From the NCBI RefSeq assembly GCF_019703515.2, contig NC_059379.1, positions 22,185,880 to 22,249,879 on the forward strand: a stretch of DNA of 64,000 bases, written 5' to 3'. Origin of the DNA: Myxocyprinus asiaticus (Eukaryota > Chordata > Actinopteri > Cypriniformes > Catostomidae). The notes under the pieces were generated by a model. It ran no database searches, was not told the origin of the DNA, and saw only the letters and a program-made list of their open reading frames with translations. The position numbers and the translations under genes are program-made. Position 1 is the first letter of the stretch. Every line of letters begins with the position of its first letter. This document shows, one piece after another, positions 32,675 through 44,559 of the stretch.

Positions 32675-33365
32675 TCAACCTGCTGCCCTGCAGATGCCTG
32701 CTAGAGAGGTGCCATAGGCCAGTGCCAATGAGGATGCTAGACTCCTTATGGAGTGTGCTCGTATTCTCGAAGGGGCAGGCACGGCCTGGGCCTGGTATGC
32801 CATAGCGATGGCATCCACGATCCAGTGGGCAAGCCTCTGTTTGGAGACAGCATTCCCTTTCCGCTGTCCACCAAAGCAGACAAAGAGCCTCTCAGAGCAC
32901 CTATAGCTCTGCATGCAATCCAAGTAGATGCGCAAACTACGCACCGGACACAGCAACGACAGGGCTGGGTCTGCCTCCTCCTTGGGCAGCGCTTGCAGGT
33001 TCACCACACGATCTCTGTGTCTGTGTTGAGGTAAAACAGAGACATGAAAGTACGCGTCCTTCAGGTCTACTGGCGTGAACCAATCATGATGCCAGACACA
33101 CGCCAAAATGTGCTTTGGCGTCAGCATCTTGAACAGGTGTCTGTGCAAGGCCAGCTTCAGAACTCGCAGGTCCAAGATTGACAGCAACCCACTGCCTTTC
33201 TTTGGTACGATGAATTAAGGGCTGTAAAACCCTTTCTTCATCTCGGCTGGATGGATAGGCTCTATTGCGCCCTTGCGCAGAAGGGTGGGAGCCTGGCGAA
33301 CTGAATCGTGTAGCTGAGTCGGATGGTCCTGACCAACCACCGCTATGGGTTGGAAAGTGCTAGCC
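32675..33365 (-). pseudogene. DIRS RT-recombinase fusion made by internal deletion (D3)
   Basis: The 170-aa frame 32675-33187 reads reverse transcriptase sequence ('LDLRVLKLALHRHLFKML', 'DLKDAYFHVSVLPQH') and then, at about 33020, passes without a stop into C-terminal recombinase sequence ('DRVVNLQALPKEEADPALSL', 'RAHSIRSLASSLAL', 'GICRAAG'). In D2 these parts are about 2 kb apart. The product would have one reverse transcriptase Asp but no YLDD pair, and the recombinase HxxR pair but neither the first Arg nor, before the stop, the Tyr. The reading frame at 33190-33365 is broken but is further upstream reverse transcriptase sequence. No activity is expected. Confidence 0.85.
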
Positions 33366-33699
33366 ATGCGTCCAAGCTCCGGGCGAGGGGCACTAAGGGG
33401 ACGATCGCATTTAACGTACCTGTGGGTGGGGCCTCGCGGTGGGAGGGAGCAGGGGATGCCACGTTAAGGAGCATCACTTCGTCTCGAACTTGTGGCTGTG
33501 CTGAGGGGACCCTCGAAGCACTTACCTTGCTCCATGTACCCGGCGTCAGGGGAGGAGGGACTTTTTGACCATCCTCGTAGTCCGTCACAACCACCTGGCC
33601 GTGGGTGTGAGTGTGGTGTGACTGGATGCGCGAAGGCGGGGCCCGTTCGGGGTGCGGCGAACATAAAAGAAAAGGAAACCAAGGATTTACCTCCCGGCC

Positions 33700-34926
33700 C
33701 TCCACCAGGGGATGGAGTGGTCTGGATACCAGCTACGGGTTTGCAGCAGACATCTTGCTCCCTGGGTCGTCCGTCTCAGGGGCACTTAGGAGCTCTATGT
33801 TCCGGGTCCTCGTGCTGGCCCGTGAGGCGGGGGGCATCAGCTTCCTACGGGGGGCTCTATGCTGGGGCCGAGAACTGGGCTCGGGCGGAGCTGCCTGGCC
33901 TTTCGCCGCCGCAGGGGGACACCCTCAGTGAGCAGATGGGATACAGGATCTTGAGCCACGCCGGGGTAAGATGTGTTGTATAGCCTCCATCTGCTTCCTC
34001 ACCGCTGAGAACTGCTGGGCAAAGTCCTCGATGGTGTCGCCGAATAGGCCAATCTGGGAGATGGGGCGTTGAGAAAGCGAACCTTGTCCACGTCCCTCAT
34101 CTCGACCAGATTCAGCCACAGGTGGCGTTCCTGGACCACGAGGGTGGACATCGCCTGCACGAATGCTCGTGCCATGACCTTCGTCAGCTGGAGGGTGAGG
34201 TCGGTCACCGAGCGCAGCTCCTGCATTACATCAGGATCAGGGCTACCCACATGCAGTCCCTTTAGTGCCTTGGCCTGGTGTACTTGCAGGAGGGCCATGG
34301 CATGCAGGGCAGAGGCGGCCTGACTAGCGGCGCTGTAGGCTTTGGCCGTCAGAGACAACATCGTCCTACAGGCCTTGGAAGGGAGTGCTGGGCGATCCCG
34401 CCAGGTGTCTGCGCTTTGTGGGCACAGGTGCACCGCAACTGCCTCATCCACCTGAGGGACCTCCGCATACCTGTGGGCCACCCTACCATTGAGGGTAGTG
34501 AGAGCGGACGAGCTGGGAGGTCGGTTTCGGGCAGAAAAAGGTGCCCTCCACGACCTCATCAGTTCATTGTGCACTTCCAGGAAGAAAGTGACTGTGGGGG
34601 GGCGTGGCTGTGAGCGGTGCCCCAAACCCACGAACCAATCATCTAGCCGCGAGGGCTAAGGGGGGGGGGGGTGGGGGTGGAAGGTTCCACTCCAACCTGA
34701 CACACGCGGCGACCCGGGCAAGCATGGCGGTCATCTCGCCATCAGCCTCAGACTGGGTGGGCCGACCCGAAGGTGGCAGCCCAGTCGAGTCCTCGGCATC
34801 TGACATTGCCAGTACGCTCTCCGATGCAGCGATCGAGCACTCATCCTGCTCCGGAACTCCGAAAGGGACACTAAGCAGGCCCTGGGGTGAGCTGGTCTCA
34901 TCTCGGAACTCGTCAGGGGCAAACAA
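33700..34926 (-). pseudogene. DIRS Gag-like protein (D3)
   Basis: Two main frames: 34639-34926 (N-terminal, 'SIAASESVLAMSDAEDSTGLP') and 33999-34631 (210 aa, 'TVTFFLEVHNELMRSWRAPF', 'VHLCPQSADTWRD', 'VVQERHLWLNLVEM'). They are separated by a frameshift at a G/C-homopolymer region around 34660-34680 that encodes a run of prolines. This is the best preserved Gag in the window and allows the broken D2 copy to be recognised. Function by family: nucleoprotein particle component. The sequence from 33700 to 33998 holds the basic, Pro-rich end in other frames. Confidence 0.75.
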
Positions 34927-35049
34927 GCATGCTGGGGAAGGAGAGAAAGCCGCCGTATATCCAACAGCATACGCTTCTTAAGAGGTGAGTGGAACAGCAG
35001 TAGTATTCAGATCGCTGATAGTACAACCGCTCGGCTCCGAAGAAAAAAT

Positions 35050-35232
35050 CTGAATGAGTGGTTGCGAGCCAGCTCCTTTAATACCTGTCTGTCCGGGGAA
35101 GTGGCATGCAAATTCCACTCGCCAATTCTCATTGGCCTTTTCTCAAAGATCTGAGGTGTTTGGGGCTCCCAAGGGCGACCACTAGTGTCACTACATTGAC
35201 ACAATGTCGAGTGAGTGACAGAAAGGGAACCA
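35050..35232 (-). repeat. Inverted terminal repeat of D3 (element 5' end)
   Basis: Reverse complement of 31485-31660. Contains 'ggcatgcaaattccactcgc' and, on the minus strand, a degenerate TATA-like site (tattaaaggagc; TATAAAAGGAGC in the partner repeat). Confidence 0.85.
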
Positions 35233-35545
35233 TGGTATTTGTAGTAAAACCATAGTAGCCATAATATTAACCATGGTTATACTGTCATGGTAACTACAAT
35301 TTTACTTTAGTAAATATAATATATGGTTACTATATGGACACTGCAGTATTACTGTAGTAAAACCATGGTTTAAAAAAAGCATGGTTACTTAAGTCATGGT
35401 AACAGCAATTTTATTATAGTGAAACAATGGGTTCCGCCAAAAAATAAAAAAATAAAATAAAAACCTGGTTAACACAGTCATGGTTATCACCATAGATATC
35501 TATGGTTACTACAATATTACTGCAGTAAAACCATGGTTAATTTTT
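35233..35545. repeat. ACCATGGTT-rich palindromic repeat
   Basis: Motifs such as 'aaccatggtt', 'ccatggttactac', 'actgtagtaaaaccatggtt' and their reverse complements recur at least eight times over 300 bp, giving many overlapping dyads. A shorter copy is at 44560-44690. No coding frame. Confidence 0.7.
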
Positions 35546-36269
35546 GTAAGGATTTCCAGAAGCATGTCTGGGTGTCTAGGGGGCAAATAGCCAGTTTAGA
35601 TGAAAATGTTGGCATTAGAAATTAGTTTAACACAAAAGAGCATCCTGATGGTGAAAATCTAAAAGATATGCTCAAATGAATGTATGTGTTAATCATGGGA
35701 TAAGTGAAATAACTGATTCCAGACCGTTTAATGCACAACCGCGGTGGTGTGCTGGTCCGTCGTCTAATATTGCTTAATGAAAATATAATTTTTTTTTTTA
35801 AAAAATAGTTTAAAAAAGTTCTTGCATGTCTCCAGCATCATATCTCGTGCTCTTCAGTCTTCACGGAGGTGAAATTTCATGCAGCATCCACAATACAGCA
35901 CCGCTCGGTTACAGGTTATTCAGTGAATAGTTATAAACCCAAGCTGAAAACCTGAAAATGTGTTGAGATAAACAAATGCATATGTGGTTGTTATGTATTA
36001 TATGCGTGGTAACCGCGGTATCAGCGGAATAACTGAATCTAAACTGTTGAAGTTTTGAAAGTTAATGCACATTTGTGGAGTAACGGCCGCTTCGCATCGC
36101 ATTGTCACCTCAGAATCAAATGTGTAGCTAGGATGGGGCCAAGTTTTCCCCAAACTTTTATTTTTTACAAAATTTTCCTTAACAACAGAGGAAAGATGCA
36201 CTCAAACAGTTCTTCACACTTTCAGAAATCAGAATTTATTTACATTTATTTATATAACTATTTTATAAA
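35546..36269. other. Non-coding stretch
   Basis: No gene recognised. The frames at 35998-36306 are short and without a domain. Confidence 0.45.
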
Positions 36270-36458
36270 TATACACTACCGGTCAAAAGTTTTGAAACAT
36301 GACTGAAATGTTTCTCATGATCTTAAAAATCTTTTGATCTGAAGGCGTATGCTTAAATGTTTGAAATTAGTTTTGTAGACAAAAATATAATTGTGCCACC
36401 ATATTAATTTATTTCATTATAAAACTAAAATGTAATAAAAAAAAATAAAAAAAATTTG

Positions 36459-36917
36459 GGGGGGGCCTGGGTTGCTCAGTGGTAAAAGACACTGGCTACC
36501 ACTTCTGGAGTTCGCTAGTTCGCTAGTTCGAATCCCAGGGCATGCTGAGTGACTCCAGCCAGGCTTCCTAAGCAACCAAATTGGCCCGGTTGCTAGAGAG
36601 GGTAGAGTCACATGGGGTAACCTCCTCATGGTCGCTATAATGTGGTTCGTTCTCGGTGGGGCGCGTGGTAAGTTGAGCATGGATGCCGCAGTGGATGGCG
36701 TGAAGCCTCCACACATGCTATGTCTCCGTGGCAACGCGCTCAACAAGCCACGTGATAAGATGCATGGTTTGGCCGTGTCAAACGTGGAGGCAAATGGGAT
36801 TTGTCCTCCGCCACCCAGATTGAGGCGAATCGCTACGCGACCACGAGGACTTAAAAGCACATTGGGAATTGGGCATTCCAAAATTAAGGAGAAAAGGGGA
36901 ACCCCCCCTCCCCCTGT
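36459..36917 (+). repeat. tRNA-derived SINE, near full length
   Basis: About 455 bp. The tRNA-like head has an A box (gttgctcagtggt, 36471-36483) and a B box (agttcgaatccc, about 36525-36536), and the element ends in an A/G-rich tail. An 8-bp unit (ttcgctag) is duplicated just before the B box. The body includes 'ctaagcaaccaaattggcc' and 'tcctccgccacccagattg', shared with the minus-strand copy at 53344-53731. RNA polymerase III would transcribe it; mobilisation would need a partner LINE. The 97-aa frame inside is incidental. Confidence 0.85.
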
Positions 36918-36942
36918 TTAAAAAAGCATCCCAGGGTGATAC

Positions 36943-37025
36943 ATCAAGAAGTTAGTTGAGAAAATGCCAAGAGTACATTTCTGCAAAATCTAGGCAAAGG
37001 GTGACTACTTTCAAGATACTAAAAT
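36943..37025 (+). pseudogene. Tc1 transposase C-terminal remnant
   Basis: The frame from 36943 reads 'IKKLVEKMPRVHFCKI', a stop, then 'AKGDYFQDTKI' and a stop. This resembles the C-terminal tail of Tc1 transposases (the 'MPRR...AKGG' region). About 27 codons survive. Confidence 0.5.
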
Positions 37026-37239
37026 ATAACACAGTTTTGATTTATTTTGGATTTTTTTAGTCACAACATAATTCCCATAGTTCCATTTATGTTATTCCAT
37101 AGTTTTGATGACTTTACTATTATTCTAAATAATACGCCACTGCTCAGAATGCGTATTTATTTTCAGTAATTCAACTGTCCGTCACTAATTATTCCATCAT
37201 ATGTTCAAAAATGACTAAATAAACTAACATAGAAAAAAT

Positions 37240-37560
37240 AACCAGTGCGTATATAACTTTCGCTCTTAGGAACACAAAAGGAGATGTCTTAAAGAATATC
37301 ATGGACTGTCTTCTCAGTATGGCAGTGGATAGTGCCTCACTTTAAAGCTTAAAAAAGCTCAGAAAGGTAGCATAAAGTTGTCCATGTGACTCGAGCATCA
37401 TATTACAAGATCTTCTGAAGACATATGATAGATTTTGGTGAAAAAAAATCTACTTTTTTTTATTTTTTTTTTTATTGAAAGTTTGAAAAACCTTGACTTT
37501 GGGAGAGGGTGAGTACAATTTGACAGAAATTTCATTTTTGGGTGAATTATCCCTTTAAGA
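37240..37560. repeat. Half of a 'tttttgggtgaa' MITE family element
   Basis: Ends 'gacagaaatttcatttttgg' plus 'gtgaattatccctttaa', the same terminus as 45290-45516 and the right arm of 54599-55597. The left partner arm is not obvious. Confidence 0.5.
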
Positions 37561-37784
37561 TCCCGTTAAGCACCATGTATCAGGATTACTGTGCCTCTTA
37601 CATTTGCTACTAAATAAAATAAAATTTGAGAAATTGCTGTTGAGATTTTTCATTTTGTCAGTCTGGAAGCTTTATTTCAAGATTTCCAATCATAAACACA
37701 CACAGTCACTCACTGTACAAAGTATAAGCACTTTACCATTAACATTAAATGGACCAATGTTGCTATTACATACATAATAATAAT

Positions 37785-38400
37785 AATAATTCCTTACATT
37801 TATAGCACTTTTCTAGACACTCAAAGCACTCTACATAGTATAGGGGGAATCTCCTCAACCCCCACCATTGTGCAGCATCCACCTGGATCATGCAACAGCA
37901 GCCATAATGCGCCAGTACGCTCATCACACACCAGCTATTGGTGGAGAGGAGAGTGATGTAGCCAGTTCAGGGATGGGGATTATTAGGAGGCCATGATAGA
38001 TATGGGCCAATTGGGGGAATTTGGCCAGGACATCAGGGTACCAGGGTACACCCCTACTCTTTACGAGAAGTGCCTTGGGCCCTGGGCCATTTTTAATGAC
38101 CACAGAGAGTCAGGACCTTAGTTTAACATCTCATCCGAAAGACACTGCTTTTTTACAGTATAGTGTCAGTACAGTATAGTAGCATTATAGTACAGTATAG
38201 TAACATTAGGACCCACACAGACCACAGGGTGAGCACCCTCTGCTGGCTTCCCTAATACCTCTTCCTGCAGCAACCACAATTTTCCCCAGGAGGTCTCCCA
38301 CCCAGGTACTGGCCAGCCTCAACCCTGTTTAGCTTTAGTGGGCAACTAGGCAAGAGCTGCAGGGTAACATAGCTGCTGGCATAAACCTAATGGTAGAGGC
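37785..38400 (-). repeat. Interspersed repeat with 5S-rRNA-like end
   Basis: A non-coding repeat reading 'catttatagcacttttctag' ... 'cttaacatctcatccgaaag' ... 'gggtgagcaccctctgctgg'. At 38289-38380 the minus strand resembles the 3' two thirds of vertebrate 5S rRNA ('ggaggtctcccacccaggta' on the plus strand is its complement, and 'ccctgtttagctt' matches the AAGCTAAGCAGGG part). A 5S-derived head points to the SINE3 type; the rest may be the tail of a LINE. Confidence 0.6.
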
Positions 38401-39066
38401 AGACTGCTGTTGATAACAAAGGCAGATATATGCAAAGAATTTAGAAAATCAGTTTAAAATTTTAATAAAACTGTGTGGTAATATACTCCACCATCTTAAT
38501 ATGAAACAATATGATTTTTATCAAATAGACTGATTTATTTTTCTGTTTCAGTTGCTAGCAATTTGTTTAAACCCTCAATAAGACACTGTCACTTTTTGGC
38601 AGTATCACAGCAATGATACAGCCAAAAAAAGATATAAAAAAAGCCTGGGCATTGGTATCATATTCATTACCAGCCAGCAAATTAATTATGAGTGTACTAA
38701 TTAGCAGTCTGGTTAATCAAGTGAATGGACAGCTGCCAGAAGTTATAGGTTACATTTATGCTTTGCGTTATAATCCTGCACAATTCTTTTTCTTATTTTG
38801 AGGGTTGTCATAGCAATGTGCTGTGCAAGTACTCCTACGGTTGTTTTTGTTGTGGAAAAGCTGTGGCAAAATCCCACACAGCCACAGTCATAACTGTAGG
38901 ATAGATGTTCAGAAGATCAGAGGAAGACTGCATGCTTAAGTAAGTAAAGTCAAGTAAAACAAAGATAAAAAAAATGGTTATCAGAAAAACTAAGAATGAA
39001 TCATAAACACCCATGCATTTGTTTAGTATTGCTTATTTGTTTAGTACATATCTGTGGTTATATATG
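38401..39066. other. Non-coding gap
   Basis: No gene or clear repeat seen. Confidence 0.45.
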
Positions 39067-39071
39067 GAATG

Positions 39072-39529
39072 TGTAACGCTGGCTGCTGACACTGGCAATG
39101 GTAAAGATGATGACGATGAAAAGAAGAACCCAAGTGCAATTTAATCCAAACGTGAAATCCAAAACAGTAAATCCAAACGTAAATTAAAGATAAACATGAA
39201 CATGAACTTGACTTGACTATGACATAAACTTGACTTGAACTGACTTGACTTAACATGGCATTATTAGACTATGAACCAACAATACCTGACAAGGGACAAT
39301 GGAAAACATGAGGGCTTAAATAGTAGACATGGGAGAACAGGACAAAGATGACCAATGAACAGACAGAACTGATAACAAGATAACAAAACAATGAACCAAT
39401 GAAAACATGACACATGAACATGGCGGGAATACAGGACATCACATGACTAGGGAACACATGACATGAAACAGGAACTAGAATACAAAATAAAAGACATGAT
39501 ATACATGAACACACACATTAAACATTACA
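39072..39529 (-). mobile_element. Solo LTR, family S, copy 1
   Basis: 458 bp, TGTAACG...CATTACA, flanked by the perfect 5-bp duplication GAATG (39067-39071, 39530-39534). On the minus strand it has a TATTTAA motif ('ctactatttaagccc') and, downstream, ATTAAA (in 'tggattaaattgc') before the end, consistent with promoter and polyadenylation signals. No internal element remains, so it probably arose by recombination between two LTRs. Homologous to 52303-52716. The Cys/Val-rich minus-strand frame is incidental. Confidence 0.85.
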
Positions 39530-39534
39530 GAATG

Positions 39535-39911
39535 AAACTAAAGCAGAAGACAAAAGGAAAATCATCAAATTGCATTCTACTGTGTAGATGGAATTAAAAT
39601 GTACTGGATGCTACATAATGTATATATTTGTCTAAGAGTATCTAAACCAGTGGCAGATTTTTTGCAACTTGAAACACAATAGAAAGAGATTACTTATTTC
39701 TTGTGACTACAGAGAGCTGATTTAAATATAGAAAAAATGAATTTAAAAGAAAAGGTATACTCTATCATTACTGACAGGTGAGTGCAATGCATTCCTTCTA
39801 GCAAACAAGTAGCATGTCGTGAGAAAATTAAAAAGCAACTCTCTGAGAAAATGATTTTGAGCAATAATAAAAAAAAAATAAAAATATTAAAAAAAATATA
39901 TATATATATAC

Positions 39912-39946
<35 letters not shown>

Positions 39947-41320
39947 TTATTATTTTTTCAATTAATAATCAATTCATTATAATGATACATTTTATTAAGC
40001 ATTAAAAAAAATGCATGAGCAAGTATTGATTGCTTAGATTTTCTGATCCATTGAACTGTCCGAGTTCAAGGTCTGTTTGAATTAAATGCTATTTCTGGAA
40101 GAAGTCCAGGTTTTTACAGTCAGTACCTAGGAAAGAAAATCCTTTCCAAGTTTGCAGGCTTTTTCATCATAAGATAGGCTACATGCCATTATGGCCTGCA
40201 TCTTCTTTTGCAATATTTCATGCATTGAAAAAGTCTCTCTTACTGCAAGAATTTCTCTAACTGATGGAACATTTCACTTCTATTCAATAAACAATGTTAT
40301 TTATTATTTTTTGTACTAAAATTGTAGAACTGTAACATTGAAAATTAAACACTGTTGCTTTGTAAATCAGTGAGCTTTAGTTTCACTTTAGTTCTGAATG
40401 CTTACACATTCTTCACATGAAAATCCAGGTGATAATTGCAGTTATAACATGTACAAATATCCACACACAGCTCAATTTAAAATGCTCTCATTATAGGAAG
40501 GAAGGAAAAACATCATGTAAGATTAGAATGATTCAGTTGAAGCAGTACTTGAATCTTATGTTTACTTGTTTAAAGTAATTGGAAAATAAACCATGGAGAA
40601 AATCAATGAATGCACATTAATCCAAGTCATAAAATGACCAGTCAAAAATACATTTTTTAGCCATTATGAAGATACATTAATTTTATGTTTTATGTAGAGG
40701 TCTTTCATGGAAACCAGTCTGAAAAATGAGGCATATATTAATGGCTTGTGATATGCCTTCAATTGTTCTCACATTTCCTTTCCAAAATGCATGTTGAGTG
40801 ATCGTTTCCACAATGGTTGTCCTAACCAGATGCGATGTGATAAATGTTCCATGAATAAAGCTGTGATATCTATTTCCTTGATAGCCTAATCAGAGTATTT
40901 GCCCTATCCAGCCGCAAAAATGGACAAGCGACAGGAAATTTTGTTGATCGTTCGGTTTAAACTCTTATTGGTTTAAAATCACGCTCCACCTAACTGTGCG
41001 TTAAACATCAAATACGTTCTGATTGGTTGTGATTGTGCCTCGTCAGGCAGCAATTTCGCATTCATTGTTGACAGAAAAATTGCTTGTTGCTGGAATCTTA
41101 TCTAAGTCAGTTTTTAGAAATTTGTTGGTTCCTATCAGTTTTCCGTTAAATGAAATTTGAAATCACATTCAACTTGTGATTCTTAACAATAAAACTCCCA
41201 CTTCCTCTCACACACTGCGGCCAGTACTGCTAAACTGTCAAATGACCAATGAGAAAACTGGGGTGTGCTGGCTTTCCCAGAATATACTGATGCAAGGGAG
41301 CTATGCCAAAAGGTATAATG
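39535..41320. other. Non-coding stretch with (TA)n
   Basis: Contains an imperfect (TA)n run at 39896-39943 with flanking A-rich DNA. No gene recognised. Confidence 0.5.
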
Positions 41321-41487
41321 CAGTGGTTTTAAATCCCAGTCCTGAGGACCCACAGCACTGCACATTTTTGATGTCACCCTTATTATGGAGCCTCTACTCG
41401 GTAGTAGCTGATGAGTTGAATCAGGTGTATTAAATAATGGAGACATCCAGTGCTGTGGGTCCCCAGAACTGCAATTTAAAATCACTA
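41321..41487. mobile_element. Short hAT-type MITE
   Basis: 167 bp. The left end CAGTGGTTTTAAATCCCAGT matches the right end (complement of aactgcaatttaaaatcact), with an inner dyad 'gacccacagcactg' / 'cagtgctgtgggtc'. Flanks gtataatg and gactaatg agree at 6 of 8 positions, suggesting an aged 8-bp TSD. Confidence 0.65.
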
Positions 41488-41879
41488 GACTAATGCACAG
41501 ATTGATTAGCATGCAAATTCCTTAAAACAATGATTACTACCACAATCGCCAACCTAGTCTCATAGAATGAACATTGCTATACAGTAACTACATTTTCGCA
41601 AACTGACTTTTCCATGCCACAGTCTACGTTTTGCTGCAGTTTTCTGGTGAAATGTACACTAGAGGTGCTACAACAACTGTGCGCCTAATTCACTTTCACA
41701 CAAATCACGACTACAATGGCTGATTATGGAATTATAAACACTTATTTTGCGCTTTATTAGTCAAACACTGCTATTATAATAGCGAAACACTTTTACTATA
41801 ACGTATCATTTGAAAAGCTACACATTTTAATGTTTGTATTACACACCCACCTACATTTACATTTTATTCAAATGTGATT

Positions 41880-42330
41880 AATGTAGCTACTGCAGTAGCT
41901 CACCTAACTGAGTGTTGGGCTTTAGACTTGGCAGACCGTGATTCCAGCCCAGCCAAACATGAAAACTGATATGTGAAATGAAAGTGTCATAAAGTGACAC
42001 AAAATGACGTGGTTGCTTCAGAAAAGCATTTTGCATTTGCTTTTACAACACTATTGGTTAGGTTTAGATGTTGGTAAAGGGTAAGGATGTCTGTTTTGTT
42101 CATTTCTCATTTGCTTTTAGAACACTATTTCTTAAATTCAGGTTAAAGTTTTAGGTTAGGTAGGTACATTTTGCTCATTGAAACCTCCATCTAATATTCA
42201 CCTTAAAACCTTGTCTGATTACAACACCGTTTCACTCGCTTTTGGCGCCCCCTGCTGGACATTTCATTAGGAAACTGCAGCCAAATGTATAATGAAGCAT
42301 GTAATTTCGATTTGCAAAAATGTTGCCATG
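41880..42330 (+). repeat. Possible tRNA-promoter-bearing repeat
   Basis: 'gtagctcacctaactgagtg' (A-box-like) and 'gattccagccc' (weak B-box) lie about 40 bp apart at 41893-41952. The downstream segment up to 'ggcgccccctgctggacatt' (42243-42262) has the look of a degraded SINE. Weakly supported. Confidence 0.3.
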
Positions 42331-44559
42331 GTCACGTAACGTTCATGAGATCAGGCTGACAATCGCAGTAGTAAAAGTGCATTTTATGTATTGCATGAGT
42401 GAACAAGACCAGAATGTATATTTCCACAGCCTCAACACTTTGCTCCGTGCAACAACTACTCACCACATATGTCACAATATTTGAGAGAGAAATTCAATTG
42501 AAGGAATATTGACCGGCAGGAAGAAACTGATAAAGTGAAAATTACCCCATGAGTGAACTCTCAGAGATGGGGATTGATATATATGTAGAGACAGCATCCT
42601 ACTGTCTTGCAGCCCAAAAACATTACCTGGAGTGCTAACAATCTTCTGGATCACTGACGGAGAGCGGAATGAAGGACTCTGCAAAGTGCAGGGAAGAAGG
42701 GAGATTTCTCCCTCTTGCTACAACTATTGTCTGATGGCAACTAGATTACACCATTTCTATTCCGAATGTGTTCTCTCAGTTTGTTAATAAAGACTTCTGG
42801 GATAGTGGGGTGGAAGAAGGAAAAAGTGTCTCAAAATCTCCAAAAATAAGAGCCTTGAACTTAATTGGTATAGATTTTAAAATGGAGTGGAGTGGGATAG
42901 AAGCAGCTCACTTCTCAGGGCCATTTGAATCTGTGTCTGTGCTGTCGAGACTGTGAAATATTAATTGGTTGTGGGTGAGAGGGAGCAAGTGGCAGCACTG
43001 GAGACTGGGGGGGGGGGGGGGGAGGGGGAATCACATGCTTGAAAAGATAAACCATGCTGCACTGCAGATGTGATCATGGACTGTCAGGTTCATCTGGACA
43101 GTAATTCACCCAGTGAATCGAAATAGATAAAGTACAGCGAGGTGTTACTGTGAAGCAGACAGCACATTTCCGCTCATCTGAACTGATTGTTCAATTGAGC
43201 TGTTTCAATAATGCTGTTCTACATTAGGCTCAGGGCTTCATTTGAACAGGACAAGGGAAGTGCAAGGGAACTGATTCGGGAAATATAGAGCAAAGCTCTT
43301 GGCAAACAACACCATTGTGTTGCTGAATAAATGAAGGGAACTACTTTGATTGTCTACTTAAAAGTGTAAGTGCTTTACTTACATTGCAGGCTGGCGTTGC
43401 CCTATATATCTCACAACACACAGCACTTACTGTATCTTGTAAGTCCAGAAAGAAAGTCAAGAGAATATTTGTAAATGTAAATATAACATGGTCTCACCGT
43501 GGAAGAAATAAACAAGGACACTCCATATCAATGTTTAACCTCTGCGACTATGTAAACAATGTCAATCTACAGTGTTTGGGCGGGGGGTCCTAAGGGTTTT
43601 AAATAGTCACTCAAAATACTGCAGTGGGCATGTTGTGGCATTATTAAACCTATATGAACCAAAAGTACAATAACACTTCACCTTCTTAAAATCCCTTTGT
43701 GTGTGTTTCTGCATGCAGATATAAATCCTCTTTTCTCAGCAAAAATTTTTACTCCGCCTGTCATTTCTGCCAAAGCACATCAAAGACATCTTCCCATTAG
43801 TCTAAATGGTAGCCTTTCTTTATGGTTCAGATGTTAAAAGTAATGGTTCATGCAGGGCATTAAAAGTGCTGAATTTATTACTTGAGACACAAAGTAGATG
43901 GAAAAACTCAGGAAAATGACACAAGGCATTTGTGTTATTTGCTCATTATAGTAATGAGCAAATTGAAATGGCTTTATTTTAAAATAGCATGCAAACATAC
44001 ACACACACACACACACACAGACACAAACAAATAATTAAACTGCAGATCAGAAAGCAGGGATGGGCAGTTCGAACCTAAAGTATCGATACTTCCGATACTG
44101 ATGTTGTATCAAAAATATTGATCCTCACACAAAAATATCTATTCTAAATATTTTTTTTTTATTTTTATTTTTTTACTTGGGATATTATTATTTGGTTACC
44201 ATGAACAATAATCATAAACTTCAAAGTGAAATAAAAAGGATTAGGCTATATTAGTAAATACTTGTGCAGGATGGGAACTATTTCTTCTTCCACTCATCTT
44301 AACATGCATGCTGAAAAACACAAGCAGACAAGTGCTTGCCCGCCACAAGGCTCGTTCAAACAAGAGGGATCAGTGTCTTGTAGAGAGGTAATGATAGAAA
44401 ATCAGAGAAACAGCTTCTGGACAGTAGAATAGTCTAGAGCATATGCAGGCATACACCATATGTCCACCTATCTTTCTTAAGATTTTGCGTATGCCCACCT
44501 TAATTAAGTGATGATACGTATGGTCGCTAGAACAACGAGTAATGCACAAGCTTCCCTGG
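42331..44559. other. Non-coding stretch
   Basis: No gene recognised. There is a G-run at 43007-43027. At about 44057 CAGGGATGGGCAG followed by 'agtatcgatacttccgatac' resembles a hAT-type end, with no partner found. Confidence 0.45.

Larger units (their letters stand above)
31438..35232 (-). mobile_element. DIRS-like retrotransposon, internally deleted (copy D3)
   Basis: A minus-oriented DIRS copy of 3.8 kb with both terminal repeats: element 3' end at 31438, 5' end at about 35232. The internal complementary region is at about 31719-31830. Gag-like coding sequence and the N-terminal reverse transcriptase remain, but about 2 kb covering the catalytic reverse transcriptase, RNase H, linker and N-terminal recombinase are gone. 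Its 3' region resembles D1 rather than D2 or D4. It keeps all the ends needed to be copied by an autonomous partner. Confidence 0.9.
36270..37140 (+). mobile_element. Tc1-type transposon remnant carrying a SINE
   Basis: Starts with the fish Tc1-type end 'atacactaccggtcaaaagt' (about 36270) and, after the SINE insertion, continues at 36918 with the last codons of a Tc1 transposase and its 3' flank ('tttgatgactttactattat'). Most of the transposase and the right terminal repeat are missing. Confidence 0.7.

Noticed and set aside
34660..34680. Polyproline tract as a biological feature of DIRS Gag
   Set aside because: It comes from a G/C homopolymer, coincides with a frameshift, and similar homopolymers in D1 and D4 suggest replication slippage.
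36628..36921. 97-aa plus frame and 154-aa minus frame at 36417-36881
   Set aside because: They lie inside a tRNA-derived SINE, which is non-coding.
39269..39514. Cys/Val-rich frame (and 52133-52661 frames)
   Set aside because: Caused by 'catgtcatgt' short repeats within the solo LTR; no protein family.
41893..41952. Candidate tRNA gene
   Set aside because: A- and B-box-like motifs only; no cloverleaf stems seen. Kept as a weak SINE-like repeat.
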